This document shows, in pieces, positions 46,713 to 59,399 of a DNA stretch of 64,000 bases. The DNA lies in assembly GCA_022496805.1 (NCBI GenBank), contig CM040096.1, positions 9,115,501 to 9,179,500 of the forward strand, in the 5' to 3' direction. How positions within the stretch are numbered: position 1 is the first letter of the stretch; each line of letters begins with the position of its first letter. Made by a program: the position numbers and the translations under genes. The notes beneath the pieces were generated by a model. It made no database searches. It saw nothing but the letters and a program-made list of their open reading frames with translations, and had not been told where the DNA came from. The stretch is from Pohlia nutans (Eukaryota > Streptophyta > Bryopsida > Bryales > Mniaceae).

Positions 46713-47172
46713 GAAGCATGATGAGAATTAGAGAACATGTGGAAGACATGAGGTGAAATTGTTTCCATAGGAGGAGTCTATGATGGAGGTCATGATTCAA
46801 TTGCCAAACAAAAAGGGGATCCAATCTTCCAAAGCACATCAGATTCATCAAAAAGAGTTCAAACGTTTTTGGTGATTTGACAGGTCATCATCATGTCCTT
46901 TTTCACATGCACTTCCCACATTTTCATGTCATGTGTGAGATTCCAACGGAATGCATGGGTTTCTTGAAATTTCATTGTCACTGTTAGATCATCTTCTACA
47001 GTAAGCACCTGTATAATTTTTAATTTTTGAAAATTATTAATTAAAAAATAATAATTTCCCATATATTAGAGAACATCCTTTAATTTTATTCACTTTAATT
47101 TTTTAATTTTCCAAATTTATTGCACAGATTGGATTCAAAATTTCAAATTCATCACTAAAGGCTGTCATCCGT

Positions 47173-47339
47173 TAACATTCAGTAGCCTTCATGCCCACTG
47201 CCTTTCCTTCATGCACTCTGCTCATCACCTTGAACCTCCACCTGTCCTCTTAGATACTAATGAAGAACTGGGGTGTGGAATATTCCACACCATCTATTGT
47301 AGAGCCAAAGCAAGGACAGTGCATGCTACTGAATGTTAT
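47173..47339. mobile_element. MITE with ATAACATTCAGTAGC ends, copy 2
   Basis: TAACATTCAGTAGCC ... GCTACTGAATGTTA. Same family as 43125-43256; its orientation is inverted relative to 61325-61485. Confidence 0.82.
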
Positions 47340-47503
47340 GTCATTTAGGGATTCAATGGATCTTTAGACCATTGTGGCTGTTTATCATATTTGATCACAA
47401 AGACATTTCCATGTGAAATGTTGTTTCATTTGAGTTGTTTTTTAATTTTAACTTTGATTTTTATTTTTTCTTTTTGATTTTTCTTTTGGCTTTTAACCCT
47501 TAA

Positions 47504-48071
47504 CCCCTAAACGTCCTCACCCCTGTCCAAATTGCACAATTTTGCAAAGATGCATTATAAAATGCAACTAAGAGGGATATTTTGAACTTGATATATGGAT
47601 AAAAGTTGTACATTATGAATTTTAGATTCTATCCATACGGTTAGATTTGCAATTGCTATCACCAATATTTTTCTATAAAATTTGAAACTTGAAATTCAAA
47701 ATTATTTTGTAATTTGATTACAAATAAGATATTGACAATTTGTGAATGAAATTTGTTGTGATGGGTTGAAATGCAATACTCTAAGTGTAGTGATTTTTGG
47801 AGATTTTTTGGTTGCTTAATTTTATGAGTTGTCTTTTTCAAGAGCACTTTTAGACTAAAATCTTCAAAATTTTGGGTGAAACACTCCAACATGAAATGAG
47901 ACATAAAGTTTCACAAATCATCAACTTTCTAATCGGATCACATGTGCATGAAGCTAACTTCCTATAGAAAATTTAGTAAAAATTTCACACTGCAAAAAGT
48001 GCATGATGGATGAGAAAACGAAGTTCACTTCTGTACATCATGCAAAATATGCATGGTTGGGCAGTTAAGGG
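47504..48071 (-). mobile_element. TTAA-type MITE, family A copy 7
   Basis: 568 bp between TTAA 47500-47503 and 48072-48075; CCCCTAAACGTCCTCACC ... GGGCAGTTAAGGG. A second TTAA-CCC sits just left (47493-47499). Confidence 0.9.
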
Positions 48072-48075
48072 TTAA

Positions 48076-48277
48076 AGGTCCAAAGAGCCCTTTTTGACCA
48101 ATATTATACACCAATATTCTATTGTATGGTTCCACACCTCCTATGGGTTTAAGATCAAAAGTGAAGTTAAAATTCACATCGACATGATTTGAATGAGCTA
48201 TTAGAATGGAACTTTCTATTTACAGCAATATCAAATATACGCCAACGTATCTACTATCCCCATCAGCCCTTTAAGGG
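48076..48277. mobile_element. E/F-like TTAA MITE (H) abutting A7
   Basis: It starts right after A7's TTAA with AGGTCCAAAGAGCCC, like the E4 end (AAGGACCAAGAAGCCC), and ends GCCCTTTAAGGG before TTAA 48278-48281. Its left CCC is missing or overlaps the A7 end, so the boundary is approximate. Confidence 0.5.
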
Positions 48278-48528
48278 TTAAGCAAATAATTTTATACTAC
48301 ATCTTTATTTAATTGAAAATAGCTCAATTTTGAATCTTATGGGGGTGCACTTTGTAGTTATATCTATGACTTGTTCCCTGGAATGCAATTTTCTTTTCAT
48401 CTGCTAAACAAAAGAATTTGATAAAAATTTTAACAAGTTTTTTTATAAAAAAATCCTCGATTTCCTGACCAGAAATACCCTCCAAGAATACGTTGAGTGG
48501 TCACCACGCATACGTATAAATACGATAT

Positions 48529-48594
48529 GTATATAAATAAACAGTACCCGTACGTATTAGTGCACTAGGAGCCAAACCCTAACCCTAAAACCCT
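48529..48594 (+). promoter_or_regulatory. TIM22 core promoter: TATA-like box and telo-boxes
   Basis: TATATAAATAA at 48530-48540 lies 145-155 bp before the ATG. AAACCCTAACCCTAAAACCCT at 48574-48594 is a double telo-box, the motif seen in plant promoters of growth and organelle-biogenesis genes. Confidence 0.6.
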
Positions 48595-48684
48595 GTCTTG
48601 CTCGATCGCGAGACAGACAGTACTGATCGCAGTTACTGTCGCAGCAGGTCTTCCGTCGCCGAGCTAGCAACAATCGTAGCATCA

Positions 48685-50786
48685 ATGGCAGCGCCCGGTC
48701 CGTCGGCCGGTCCGTCGCCGAGTAGCGAGGGGGAAGCGCCGTTGCGTCTGCCATCACCGGACGAGATCCGAGCTCAAGACATCTTCAACAATTGCGCTGT
48801 TCGCACCGCCGTCAGTGGCGTCATGGGTACAAAAGCTTCCTGAACTATCCGTAGAATTTCTGCTTACGATCTCTGCAAAAAAGATTTAGTCCAAATCGAA
48901 GCAGTGGTGATTCTGTTTCAATCCCTGTATTGATCAGTGCTGCAAAAATTTGCGAGTACAAAATTGAAGCAGTGGTGATTCTGTTTCAATAAGAGGCTGT
49001 CCTTTGGAAGGGAGAAGTTTTAGGGTTTTGTGTTTTGGTTATGTGTGGGGTTTACGAGACGCTGATCGCTTGAGGTTTGGACTCATTCAGATTTAGGTTT
49101 GAATTGTCATGGAAAAGGTCATGATAATCACGAGTCTGGAATTTTGAGTAGACTTGAAGAGAATCCCGAATTTCACTCGTTTTTTTGTTTCTTTGTTTCT
49201 TTGCGCCTGAGGGTCGTTTTTCTAACCTTTCGTGGTTATAAGGCAATTACATCCAAAGAAGTATCCGAGTATGGTTAGACTAAATTGGATACTGTATGAA
49301 TTTTCGAAGTCCTGACTATTGGTGTACCTAAAATTGGCCCTAGACTAGCATGTTATCGATATCTATTTAGGTGAGGGTTGCAATTAAGTGTACTTATCTT
49401 AACCTGAATTTCATTGCAGGTGGTGGAATGGGAATTTTTATGGGAATGTTGTTTGGTGCTCTCGAAACTCCCATGCATGCAGAGACCATGACAGCTCGAC
49501 AGAACTTCATGCATGCAGCTCGAACTATGAGTACAAAAAGTGTGCAGATGGCCAAGACTTTTTCTGTCATGGGTGCGATATTCGCAGGAACTGAATGTGT
49601 TTTCGAGAAGGTATGCTTCAACTAGTTAACTTTTCTTCTATCAATTCTTGGTTTGCAACAATCTGCACTTTGTACTTGGTTAACGTCTTCACTCTATCGT
49701 CTCTTCAAATTCCCCTGGTAGTGTTCTTAGAAATGTTAAGTGTCCTGGATCTTATACATACGATCGATCACATAGTCTTGGTAGTTTGGTTCTTTGTCTC
49801 TGTATTTGAATCTCGTAGCCCTCTCCTGTTGCTTTCATTGGCACATGGCAAAGGTCCAGAGTCATAACCTCATCTGTCCCTGTGATGTCAGAAAGCCATA
49901 GATCTCCAAGCTTCTGATGGTATAGGGTTTAGAGCCAAGTTCTATGGGTTTGAGAAGTTGCCCATAGAAGTAGGCAAGAGGAGGGGAAAAGTGGAACTTG
50001 GGTCATGAATTTGTGCACATTCCATGGACTTGCTTGAGGTGAAACATGAACAAATTTGATTGGTTAGGGAGAAGTTGCCATGCAGTCTTGGGCTTGAGAA
50101 CCTCCATATTGCATGACAACTCCACCACTTTTTTCTCAAAAGCTCACTTGAAATGTGGAACTTGGTCCCCTGAAGTTCCAAAAAACTTGTTTTTTAGTGA
50201 GATACATCACCCATGGAACTTGGCTCTTAGTCTGGAGGAGAGGGTTATGTGCGATAGTCATCTCATGGCTTCTGGCTCTCGACCAGATATGTAGTACATA
50301 TACATCTGAGTAGCATTGTTAGTTTACAGCTTGATTTTGCGAAGTTGATATCCATGATCCTTGTCTGAATTTGGATACTTATTTCTCCTGCAGATGAGGG
50401 CAAAACATGACAATACAAACACTGTACTAGCTGGCTGTGCAACAGGAGGAAGCATGTCAGCAAGAGGTTCGTTGTCTTCATTACTTCCCTTGGTACTTGT
50501 TTTCTAGTACCACCTCATGATGGTCTGTTTAAAAGCCGGGTGCTGTAACATCGGTCAGTGACGCATTGTTTTCCTGAACCTTTTTCAGTCAATATGGTGG
50601 TGTGGGCCTTTCTTGTGTGAAATTCCTTTGTAGTATTTGCAGCTTTGCCTGATTGGTGAATTTTATTTCTGACCAAACCTACCTTACTTGCCTGGTGCAG
50701 CTGGACCGCAGGCAGCTTGTCTCGGGTGTGCAGGCTTTGCGGCATTCTCTGTTGCCATTGAGAAGATTTTTGATAGGCATAATTAA
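48685..50786 (+). CDS. TIM22: mitochondrial inner-membrane translocase subunit TIM22, 4 exons
   Basis: Exons 48685-48826, 49420-49610, 50394-50466 and 50701-50786 join to 163 residues. The N-terminal region is Pro/Ser-rich, followed by RAQDIFNNCAVRTAVSGVMG. Then come the Tim17/22/23 glycine-rich membrane segments (GGGMGIFMGMLFGALETP; FSVMGAIFAGTECVFEK; VLAGCATGGSMSARG; ACLGCAGFAAFSVAIEKIF). The protein is the channel subunit of the TIM22 complex, which inserts carrier proteins into the inner membrane. Conserved Cys residues sit in NNCAVR and TECVFEK, positions that carry cysteine in other TIM22 proteins. The GSMSARG segment in exon 3 matches the plant GGSMSAKGG block. All introns are GT-AG and the phases agree (1, 0, 1). 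Confidence 0.95.
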
Positions 50787-51295
50787 TTCCATTTTATGAA
50801 TTTGAATATTTCATCACTGGACAGATTTCTATGCTTTGAGGGTGGTGTCTGCACGTTATCCTGGAAGCACTGAAAGCTTGGACATCAAATTTTGACTCTC
50901 TCCAAAGAGTGTATAGAGATTTTTTTTAACCGTTAGTTGCCTTAAGTTAGTCCATAGAGAACACAATTTTTTATTTTATCTCTACTTTTGAATTTTTACG
51001 AATTACTTTTAGCCATGTTTGCAGATGCAAATGTATTGCACTCAGTAAAGTAGGTATTTTCTACCGTACTGGTGGAGACACAATGATCTCGACATGTATG
51101 AGAAAATTAATGCAAGTCTAAAGAACATTCATATTACTTTATCCATGCACGTAACTCTTTACGTGATGGGGCTGGAAATACTCTAATTACTCTAATGGTG
51201 CTGGAAATACTCTAATTACAGGAAAGAAATAGTGAAGCAAATGAGAAACCCATGGCACTTGCCCAGGGCATAAATTTGACAAGCTGTGGTTCGCA

Positions 51296-51527
51296 TAAGG
51301 TTCTTTAGCCCTTGCCAGGGTTCACCCTTTTGCTCTCACTGCACGAAAGTTAAAAAATTCAAAACATGTGATTCTTGAGGTGGGGCTACTGTGGACTTCC
51401 AACTCTCCATCCTCATTCTTTATCTAAAGAATTATGTGGCACGTTCAATATTCTAGAATCCGCTACAGTGATTCTCGTGCATCAATTCTTATTCCTAGGC
51501 ACAGCTTGCTAGGGCTAAAGAACCTTA
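51296..51527. mobile_element. MITE with TAAGGTTCTTTA ends, copy 2
   Basis: TAAGGTTCTTTAGCCC ... GGGCTAAAGAACCTTA. Inverted relative to copy 1 at 16271-16507. Confidence 0.78.
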
Positions 51528-51625
51528 TGTGTCTCAAGGCAAAATTATTGTCCGTGAAAAGTAGTTCTTTGAGAATCTTTTCCTATGTGAAAAGAGAAAA
51601 TGGGCAATCTTCTCAATAAGAAAAG

Positions 51626-51652
51626 TTTTTTTTTTTTTTTTTTTTTTTTTTT
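51626..51652. repeat. poly(T) run of 27
   Basis: Uninterrupted T tract. No retroposon body was found next to it on either strand. Confidence 0.95.
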
Positions 51653-51728
51653 CCCTTCATTTTGTCCTCTTTATGTTTTGTCCAAATTCCAATGATATGT
51701 AATTAGGGATTCCTCAGTCGAGACTTAA

Positions 51729-52307
51729 CCCCTAAACGTCACAACATCCAGAAACCGGACGACTAACAGATTCAAACCCATCCTACGTTCTCATCAATGC
51801 TTGGATGAAAGTCATCCATTTTTTTGGAGATTCTTCACCAAGTTGTTGTCCTATCTAACGGTTGGATTTAGTCATACTTGATTACATATTAATCTCAAAT
51901 TACAAATGTAGAAGTATGTCAAGTCATTGACCAAGCCAAAATTGCATTGACTGTAGTTCAAAAGTGGCCTTGCAAAAATGAGGTCATAGATTTAAGAAAC
52001 ACAAAAATTTCAAAGAATCATCACGTTTAAGAGTATCTCATTTCAAATTCATTCCAACAAAATTTACTAAGAATATTAAAATTTTGTTTGTAATCAAATT
52101 TAGAAGGAATTTTTAATTTTAACTTTCAAATTTTATAATTAAATATTGGTGATAGTATTAGTGAATCGAACCGTACAGATGGAATCTAAAATTCAAAATC
52201 TAGAACTTTCATTTGTATATCAATTCCAAAATATTCTTCTAAATAGTAGTTTATGATGTTTTTTTCTCAAATTATCAATTCCAGGGACACCCCGGTATGT
52301 TTAGGGG
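51729..52307 (-). mobile_element. TTAA-type element, family G copy 2
   Basis: 579 bp between TTAA 51725-51728 and 52308-52311; CCCCTAAACGTCACAAC ... GGTATGTTTAGGGG. Inverted relative to G1 and lacking its nested insert. Confidence 0.92.
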
Positions 52308-52311
52308 TTAA

Positions 52312-54130
52312 GGGCTGAGGCCTTGGCAACCTCTCGGAGTCTCATAGTATTAGACCTCGGTTTAGGGTTGATTTATTGAGCTTGATATCATTGTTCAAAA
52401 TTCAAAAGATATTTGAACTTAAAACTAATGAGGGAGCAATTTTTTTTGTTGTTAGAGACATTTCGGATAATTTTATTAGTTGGTACAAAATTTTGAAACA
52501 AACATTCAAAAAGAATTACAATTTTTATTTTTTTAGAATAGAACCATACTTACATGGAAAACTTTGATTCATATCATTATCATTTGTGATGTGAAAGTTA
52601 TAAGAATTCTTGATTTATTTATGAAAAAATAAGATTAAAAATTGGTTTTGAAAGGCAAATTTCACAATTTTCAAAAACAAAAAGGTCCCTAGGGTTAACA
52701 TTGCCACGGTTAGCATTGAGATGTTTCAATTCTATGTTAGAACTATTAGAGATATTTGTAAACATTAGAAAGATTTGAGGTTTGCAAAGGGCCGTGAGAA
52801 TAGCCAACACTCTCATGCACAAAAATGAATTAAAAAAACAATTAAAAATTAAAATTGATTAAAATTGATTAAAATTTAGAATCAAACCGTTATTAAATAA
52901 TGATAATGAATTCAGATTTGATGTGGGAAAATTTTGGCCATGTCAAATTTGATTTTTTTAAAACTTCATATTTTAATGTTTTAATAATTTTAAATATTAT
53001 TTTTGCATGGCATCTTTGGCCAAATTTACAGCCCTTTGGAGGCTTTAAATGTTTGTAAAGGTAAAAGGTGGATACACAGTTTGCTGGCCGGAGTTTGACG
53101 CCTTGAAATAGTATTTTCTGTACTTATCAGTCACAAGCCACGAAACACTTGCTTTGGATGAGCATGAGGGTTGGTGTAGGGGCACAATTAGATTCCTTCT
53201 TGGGAACTTGAGTGCGGTGTGGGGGAGCTTCTCTTGCATTGGTGCGGTGCAAGTTTCAAGCTAAAAAGCCAATTCTACCTTGTCTTTCTTGTTGAAGAAA
53301 TGTTTTGCTCGACTTTACGGATAACTCTATTAACAATTAAATTTTTTCCTTTGATCATATACCTATTTTCACTAAAGAATGAAAATCAAGTTTTTTTTTG
53401 AGGAATTTTATTATTTTAGATTCCCAATTAAATTCTCCAACATAATAAACGAAAAAAAAAAAATGAATCCAAGAGATTATACATTTCAGTACTTTCATCT
53501 AGTAAATCATCTAAAATTTGGCAAGCTCATCAAAAATTTGGCAAACTCATCTTTAATTTTTTCACTTTTTGGGTTGACATTTGGTGAATTCATCCACAGA
53601 AAATTAAACGATCATGACGAACGATTTTTGTTGTCATAAAATGCAGGCACATAATGCTAAGTTGACCGGTAAACCCAGGCGTGTCAAGTTAAGAGGGAGG
53701 GTTATAACTTATAACCCATAACACTATTCAATGTGAGCCCAATGATGAGCCAAAAAAAAGTACAATGTAGAACATTCAAGAGTATTACTCAGCGTGATGT
53801 CTAAAACCTTCTAGTCCACAACTGTGTCCATAAGAAGAATTTACTAATCCATCAAGCGTTCATGCTGTTGCGAATCAAACAACACCATACCAGACTTGTT
53901 TTTGAATTTGGTGGCCCTCATAATTACTCTTCCAAGCTACATGTAAACAACAATTTGTGACCTGAAGGTTGAATGCATAAGTTACCTGCACATTAACAAC
54001 GTGAAAGCATTAAGCATCACATACCTGAAAAAGAACAAAAAAAGAGAGGTTTCTTACTCCCATTCCTAAATCCCAAGAATAGACCGGTCCTCATGAATCA
54101 GTTTTTGTCCTGTACTATGGGAGCTCAAAT
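52312..54130. other. AT-rich intergenic stretch
   Basis: Several 60-86-residue ORFs with Phe/Ile/Lys/Asn bias, as expected by chance in AT-rich DNA. No gene is supported. Confidence 0.4.
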
Positions 54131-54133
54131 CAA

Positions 54134-54300
54134 CCCCTAAGAGTCCAGAATGGTCACCATGTTTTATTTTTTAACAGTTTTGAGTAGGTCCTATTTGGAC
54201 TTCCTCTTGTTCGAAATTATTTGTTTTTTGACCAACACATGCAATGATCTTCACTAGTTTTGAATCAATTGAATGTCATTTTAAAACTGTGAATTCAGGG
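54134..54300. mobile_element. TTAA-type MITE, family E copy 5 (shortened)
   Basis: CCCCTAAGAGTCCAGAA after TCAA 54130-54133 and GAATTCAGGG before TTAA 54301-54304. It shares TTTTGAGTAGGTCCTA and GACCAACACATGCAATG with E3. It lies about 0.5 kb past the PPR stop. Confidence 0.72.
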
Positions 54301-54840
54301 TTAAGCAGGGAAACAGAGTAAACAATTGTAGCACTCTGGATTCATTTCAGTAGTGTCTACATTCAAGTCTACGAATAAAATCATATTCTAATCCTCAAAA
54401 AAACCTCACCTGAATATAGCTGAAATCTGTCTTTTAAATGCGCCCAGAACAAGGCACGTACAACTGGTCCTCAAGAGCATGGAGACAATCTTAAAAACAA
54501 TTTCTCGAACACGAGAATGCACGCCTTGGGCAGGAATTCTCAGAGGGTAACAGGGTATGCCAACAGAGTTGCACCATCGCAACATGGCACAAAAAGCAGC
54601 ACAGTTGAATGATTTCTTGTAGTAATGGCTCGTTTAGAATCACCTGGGTTTTGGAGCCCAAGCCTGATCAGATATTTGATCACTACACCTTTCTCTTCAA
54701 TGGCTGTGAGGGAGATCTGTAACATCTCCAAAATCTGAAGATATCTTCATTCTCTGAGCTCGTAAAAAGTAATCTGTTTAGAATTAGCGTGGCTCACAGT
54801 AATTGCGCCGAAAATTGTACAGAGACGTGGAATATAATGC

Positions 54841-57800
54841 CTAACCTTGAGCACCCCAATCCTGAAGCTTTCGGACCAGGTTTGTATAAGTCCGAGGGCT
54901 GAGCTTGAGGCCTCGTTTACTCATCTCCTCCAAAAGCTCAAAAGCAGCATCAATTTGACCTGCTCTTCCCAGCGCACTAATCAGGCTCGAGTAAGTGACG
55001 ATGTCAGGTTTGCCTCCTCGTTCTTTCAGATCCTCAAAAGTGTTGTATGCTTTTTCTACCTTTCCCGCTTTCGCCAGTGCGTCAATGAGAGCGAGGTATG
55101 AGCTATTGCCAGGCCAAATACCGCGTTTATTTGCGAACTGGAGCAACTCGTAAGCTTGATTCACTTTGCCCCAACTGCTGAGGATTTCCAAACACTCGTC
55201 AAACTTGAGTGAATCGAATGCACAACCACTTTCAATGAGCTCTCTCAAAAGATCGCAGGCATCGTCCAACTCCTCGGATTTCGACAAGCCCGCGAGGACA
55301 CAGTCGTATGTTGCAGCATCAGGCACAAGCCCACTCTGTTTCATTTCCCGGAAAACAGACCGCGCATCTTGGTACCGACCACCTCTGCTCAGTGAGTTGA
55401 GGTATGTGTTGTAAGTGATCACATCGGGTGTGCATCCTTTGCTCCTCATTTCTGCAAACAGTTGGGAAGCATCGTCCACTCGGCCCACCTTCCCAAAGAT
55501 AGTAATCAGGGAACAGTATGTAAATGGGTCAGGCTGAATGCCAACACTTTCCATCTCCTCAAACAAAATACAAGCACTTTCCACTCTGGCACCTTTTCCC
55601 AAGACTGAGATCAAGGTACTGTAGGTCACAACATCCGGAGCACAGCCTTTCCGCTTCATCTGATCGAACAAACGACCTGCATCGTCCAAGCGACCGGCTT
55701 TGCCAAGCCCATTTATCAAAGTGTTATAAGTAATGGCATCAGGAAGAATGCCTTCCTTGTCCATTTTCTTCAGCACTTTGCACGCCTCATCCAGTTGGCT
55801 GGCTTTGATAAGACCTGTGATCAAACAGCTATAGGTCACCACATCCGGCTTACACGCGTTCCGCTTCATCTCGTCCAAAAGATTGTAAGCTTCAATCAAG
55901 TCACCAGTCTTCCCAAACCCAGCAATGAGGGCATTGTATGTGACAACGCCGGGTTTGACATCTCGCTGTTTCATTTCATCCAGAAGCTCCAGGGCGTCAT
56001 CCACACGACCGACCTTGCAGAGCGCATCCATCAAGGCTGTGTACGTCATAGAGTCAGGCTTCCGGCCTTGCCGTTTCATGTCCACAAACAATTTGTAGGC
56101 TTTGCCAGCCTCACCATCTTTGCCTAAGCCTGTGACATGAAATGAAATGAATTGTTAACGTCCACTGAGAGGCCCGTGGCCCAAGGGACTAGCAAACGCG
56201 GAAATGAGGACCTCAGTGGCATGCTTTAAAAATTTACTGATTAGCTTGTGACAGTTAGATGTGAAAAATTCTTAAGGTTTTCCATTGTGTTATGTGTAAA
56301 AAGATCAAGATGTTTCGCTCTAATGTTATCATAGTAGGGGCAATGAAAGATGAAATGGGATTTGGTTTCGGCCTCACCTGTGATCAGCGAGCTGTACGTC
56401 ATTACATCTGGCGAGCATCCACGCTGCTCCATCTCCTCAAGAAGCTCCAAAGCTTTTTGTGACCGCCCAGCTTTGCCTAACCCATATATGAGCGAGTTGT
56501 ATGAGAAAGTGTCAGGGACACACCCTCTGTCCCGCATCTCCTCGAATAGAGTGAATGCCTGATTCAGTCGCCCTCCTTTGCCAAGACTACTAATCAAACA
56601 ATTGTAGGTTCGAACATCCGGAGCACATCCGTGTTCCCTCATTTCTGTAAGAACCCGAAAGGCGGCATCAAATTGTCCAGCCTTGCCAAGGCAGTCAACT
56701 AGAGTGTTATACGTCCACAGATTCGGTTTACAGCTCTTGGCTTGCATTTCAGACATGACCTCCAGCGCAGCTTCCCATTTCCCAGCCCTGCCAAGTCCAT
56801 TTATAAGACAACTGTATGACACAACATCTGGCGTCCATTTCGCTTCTTTCATCTCCTGAAACACAGCTTGTGCTTCTTCACAATGCCCACCCTTAGCAAG
56901 AGCGTTCAAGAGGCTGTTGTATGTAACTACATTCGGTGATGGTTGACCTTTTGACTTCATAGTGTTAAAGATCTTCTTCGCCTCCTCCCATTTTCCTGCC
57001 TTCCCAAACATGTCAATCACTGCATTGTACGCAACCACGTTCGGACTGAAGCCCCTGCGAATCATCTCCTCCAGAAAAAAAGCTGAAACACCAGCCTGCT
57101 TCTTTGAGTTTCGAAACCCATGAATTAGTAAACTGTAGGTGTATGCAGTGGGACTGCGGTTCAGGGCTAACATCCGTCGGTAAATCCGCACCGCTGTGTG
57201 GCGGTAGCCACCTTGAAGAAGCAACTCAATAAGAAGGTTGAAAATGTTGGGGTCAGGCTGACATCCCAAAGCCTGTGCAGTTTTGTATAGCTGGAGTGCT
57301 ACCAAAGGCTGCCCTGCCTTGCCGAAGTTTAATAAGAGGACACGTAAACTTGCCAAGGACAACCTCACTCCTCGCCGTCGCATGTCTGAAAGTAACTCCT
57401 GTACAGATCCAAGGCTCTGTATGGAGGCAAGCCTTTGGATCATCATGTTGTATGTGTAGGCGTTGTGTATGTAACCAGGCTGCATCCCGACCCATGAAAA
57501 AAACTTGTATGCCGAATCGGGATCCTTTATGCGCCTTAACGAATCTTCCACGAGAAAAGGTGACAGTGCAATGCGAAGACTCCGAAGGGTTTCTCCCGTC
57601 CAATCCCCCTGGTCAAGAATTGATACCAATTTCTTAATATGCCCTACATCAAAATACACAGAAGATTGTCTTCTATCAGAACTTCTTAGAAGCAAGTACG
57701 TGAAACGCACACAAAACAACATAAGGCCCTAAACCCTAAAACCCTAAACCCTAAATTGCATATGGCCCTGCCCACACCATTGCTAAGGTTCATTACCTTA

Positions 57801-58366
57801 ACAAACCTATTGTGTGCCTGCAATTACAAGGTAACTAATGGGGAGTTAGGCTTTCAAGTTAGCTACTTGCTTGATGTGGACAAATTCAGCACTTCAAACG
57901 ATTGGTATAGGAACAGTTAGTTTACTTGTCCAAAAATTGGGGGCATTAAGCAACGCTAATTCTACCTCTTCAAAGACAAGTTCGGTCAAGTTGGAGCTAC
58001 TCTAATGCATACAAGACAGCACAAAGATGTAAATGCAGACGAAAAAAATGGAAATGAATTTTACGGTTTAGGGTTTAGGGTTGATGATAAAAAGCCAATT
58101 CTCAGTGTTGGTGAATTACCGAAAGAGGCGTTTGCAGTGACATTATGCAAGGGAACCGATGCAGCAACCTTCGCTCGCGTCACCTGACCATCTCCTTCCC
58201 GCTTTTCCTCGGGCTTATCTTCAGAGACAATAAAATCATAAGCATCAATAAATTTCATAGCTGACACATTAGCCGCAGAGGTTGTCCCATAGTGCGGTCT
58301 CGATAGAAGCTCCAAGCCGTTGATGAGAGTTCGTCGCGAAGACCTGGACACCAAAGACTGTGCCAT
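54841..58366 (-). CDS. P-class pentatricopeptide repeat protein, about 22 repeats, probably mitochondrial
   Basis: Main exons are 57643-56378 and 56129-54841, split by a 248-bp GT-AG intron in phase 1. I propose a 5' exon 58366-58189 (MAQSLVSRSSRRTLINGLEL..., basic and Ser/Arg-rich like a mitochondrial presequence), joined in phase 1 to GHIKKLVSILDQGDW. The total would be 910 residues. A simpler model starts at ATG 57722 (877 residues). An N-terminal SLRRIKDPDSAYKFFSW block is followed by about 22 contiguous 35-residue P motifs (VTYNTLINGLGKAGRLDDA pattern) and a partial repeat. There are no E or DYW editing domains, so a role in organelle RNA splicing, stability or translation is expected. 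The exact orthologue is not determined. Confidence 0.9.
57727..57755. repeat. telomere-type CCCTAAA repeats in PPR 5' region
   Basis: Four CCCTAAA/CCCTAAAA units just upstream of ATG 57722, within the proposed first intron. A second TTTAGGG pair lies at 58067-58080. Confidence 0.85.
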
Positions 58367-58731
58367 CGTCTTCTTCAGTGAACGACAAAGGCCTCATTCA
58401 TTAATGAATCATCACGGGTGGGATGCGATCGCCTGGAAAAGGAAGAAAAAGAAACACAGAAATCGCATCATTTTGAATGTAGTGAAAAAAACCGTGCAAC
58501 ATTGATCGAATTGTGGTCCACACGAAATTGTGTTGCTGTAAAAGAAATTCTCAAAATTACAAAAGGGAAGAATGGCAGAATCCAATCGGGCAAAAATTTC
58601 CCCGAGCAAGTGAGCCACATGCCTGCGGATGTGAAACGCAATCGCCTTTCGTCAAATGCATTGTCGCCTCGCAGATTCCGGTGCTGTGACGGGGGTGTAG
58701 CTGCTGCAACAACGCAGACCAGGCAAGGTTC

Positions 58732-58748
58732 AGGGTTTAGGGTTTAGG
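58732..58748 (-). promoter_or_regulatory. telo-box upstream of the PPR first exon
   Basis: AGGGTTTAGGGTTTAGG, about 370 bp before ATG 58366. Motif seen; promoter role inferred, and it supports the upstream start. Confidence 0.45.
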
Positions 58749-58974
58749 CCTCCCATCACTCCTACTACAGTCTGGTAAACATTCTGTTTAGTGTGGTCCA
58801 TACTAAATAGATATCATTACACTATTTGGGATTTGAGATGATGTCTTGTGGTGTGACTACAGTAGCTGGCTACACTCCTCATTCTATTTAGAGTACAATA
58901 GTGTAGATGGAGGGTAGGGTTGGCATTCCAAAAAATGCTGATATTCCTATTTTTGAACCTGATATAAGGTTGGA

Positions 58975-59367
58975 TGTCCTAAAACCACCAACTTAAGAAA
59001 TATGGCCTCATTTTAACAAGGTTATTTATGAGAAATATTTTTCGGTCATTTGGAAGAAGATTTCTCATAGAATGCACAAATTTTCGCAATTTAATTCCCA
59101 ATATTCAAATTGATACAAATTTTTGAAGTGAAAAGAACTTCGTGACCCAAATCAAACCTTTACGTTTCCCCATGACCACACTATGTGGTACTAATTTTCA
59201 CTCATAATTATACCCAAAACCACCAACTACTTCTTCGCAATGCTTGGCATGCCATTGGTTTACTTGAATAGTGAAATTGGTGGTTTTGAGTCTCAATTGT
59301 GGTGGCTCCAAGAAAACTCTACATGTCATAATTGGGGAAGGTGGTGGTTTTAGGACATCCAACCTTA
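58975..59367. mobile_element. 393-bp MITE with TAAGGTTGGATGTCC ends
   Basis: Inverted ends of about 27 bp (TAAGGTTGGATGTCCTAAAA and TTTTAGGACATCCAACCTTA). Internal half-repeats CACCAACT and ACCACCAAC also pair. Single copy in the window. Confidence 0.8.
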
Positions 59368-59399
59368 CCAGTCCAAACCTAAATTTTGCTAAACAAGAG

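Noticed and set aside
47659..47904. ORF of about 80 residues that recurs near 60440-60664
   Set aside because: Both are inside family A copies; the protein similarity follows from DNA similarity, the frame is not open in other copies, and it starts and stops inside the element.
51626..51652. Poly(T) run as the tail of a LINE or SINE
   Set aside because: No reverse transcriptase, RNA polymerase III promoter boxes or target duplication found beside it.
56241..56377. C-terminal tail of the 493-residue PPR ORF
   Set aside because: It is read-through of the 248-bp intron; the repeat pattern resumes exactly after the acceptor at 56130.
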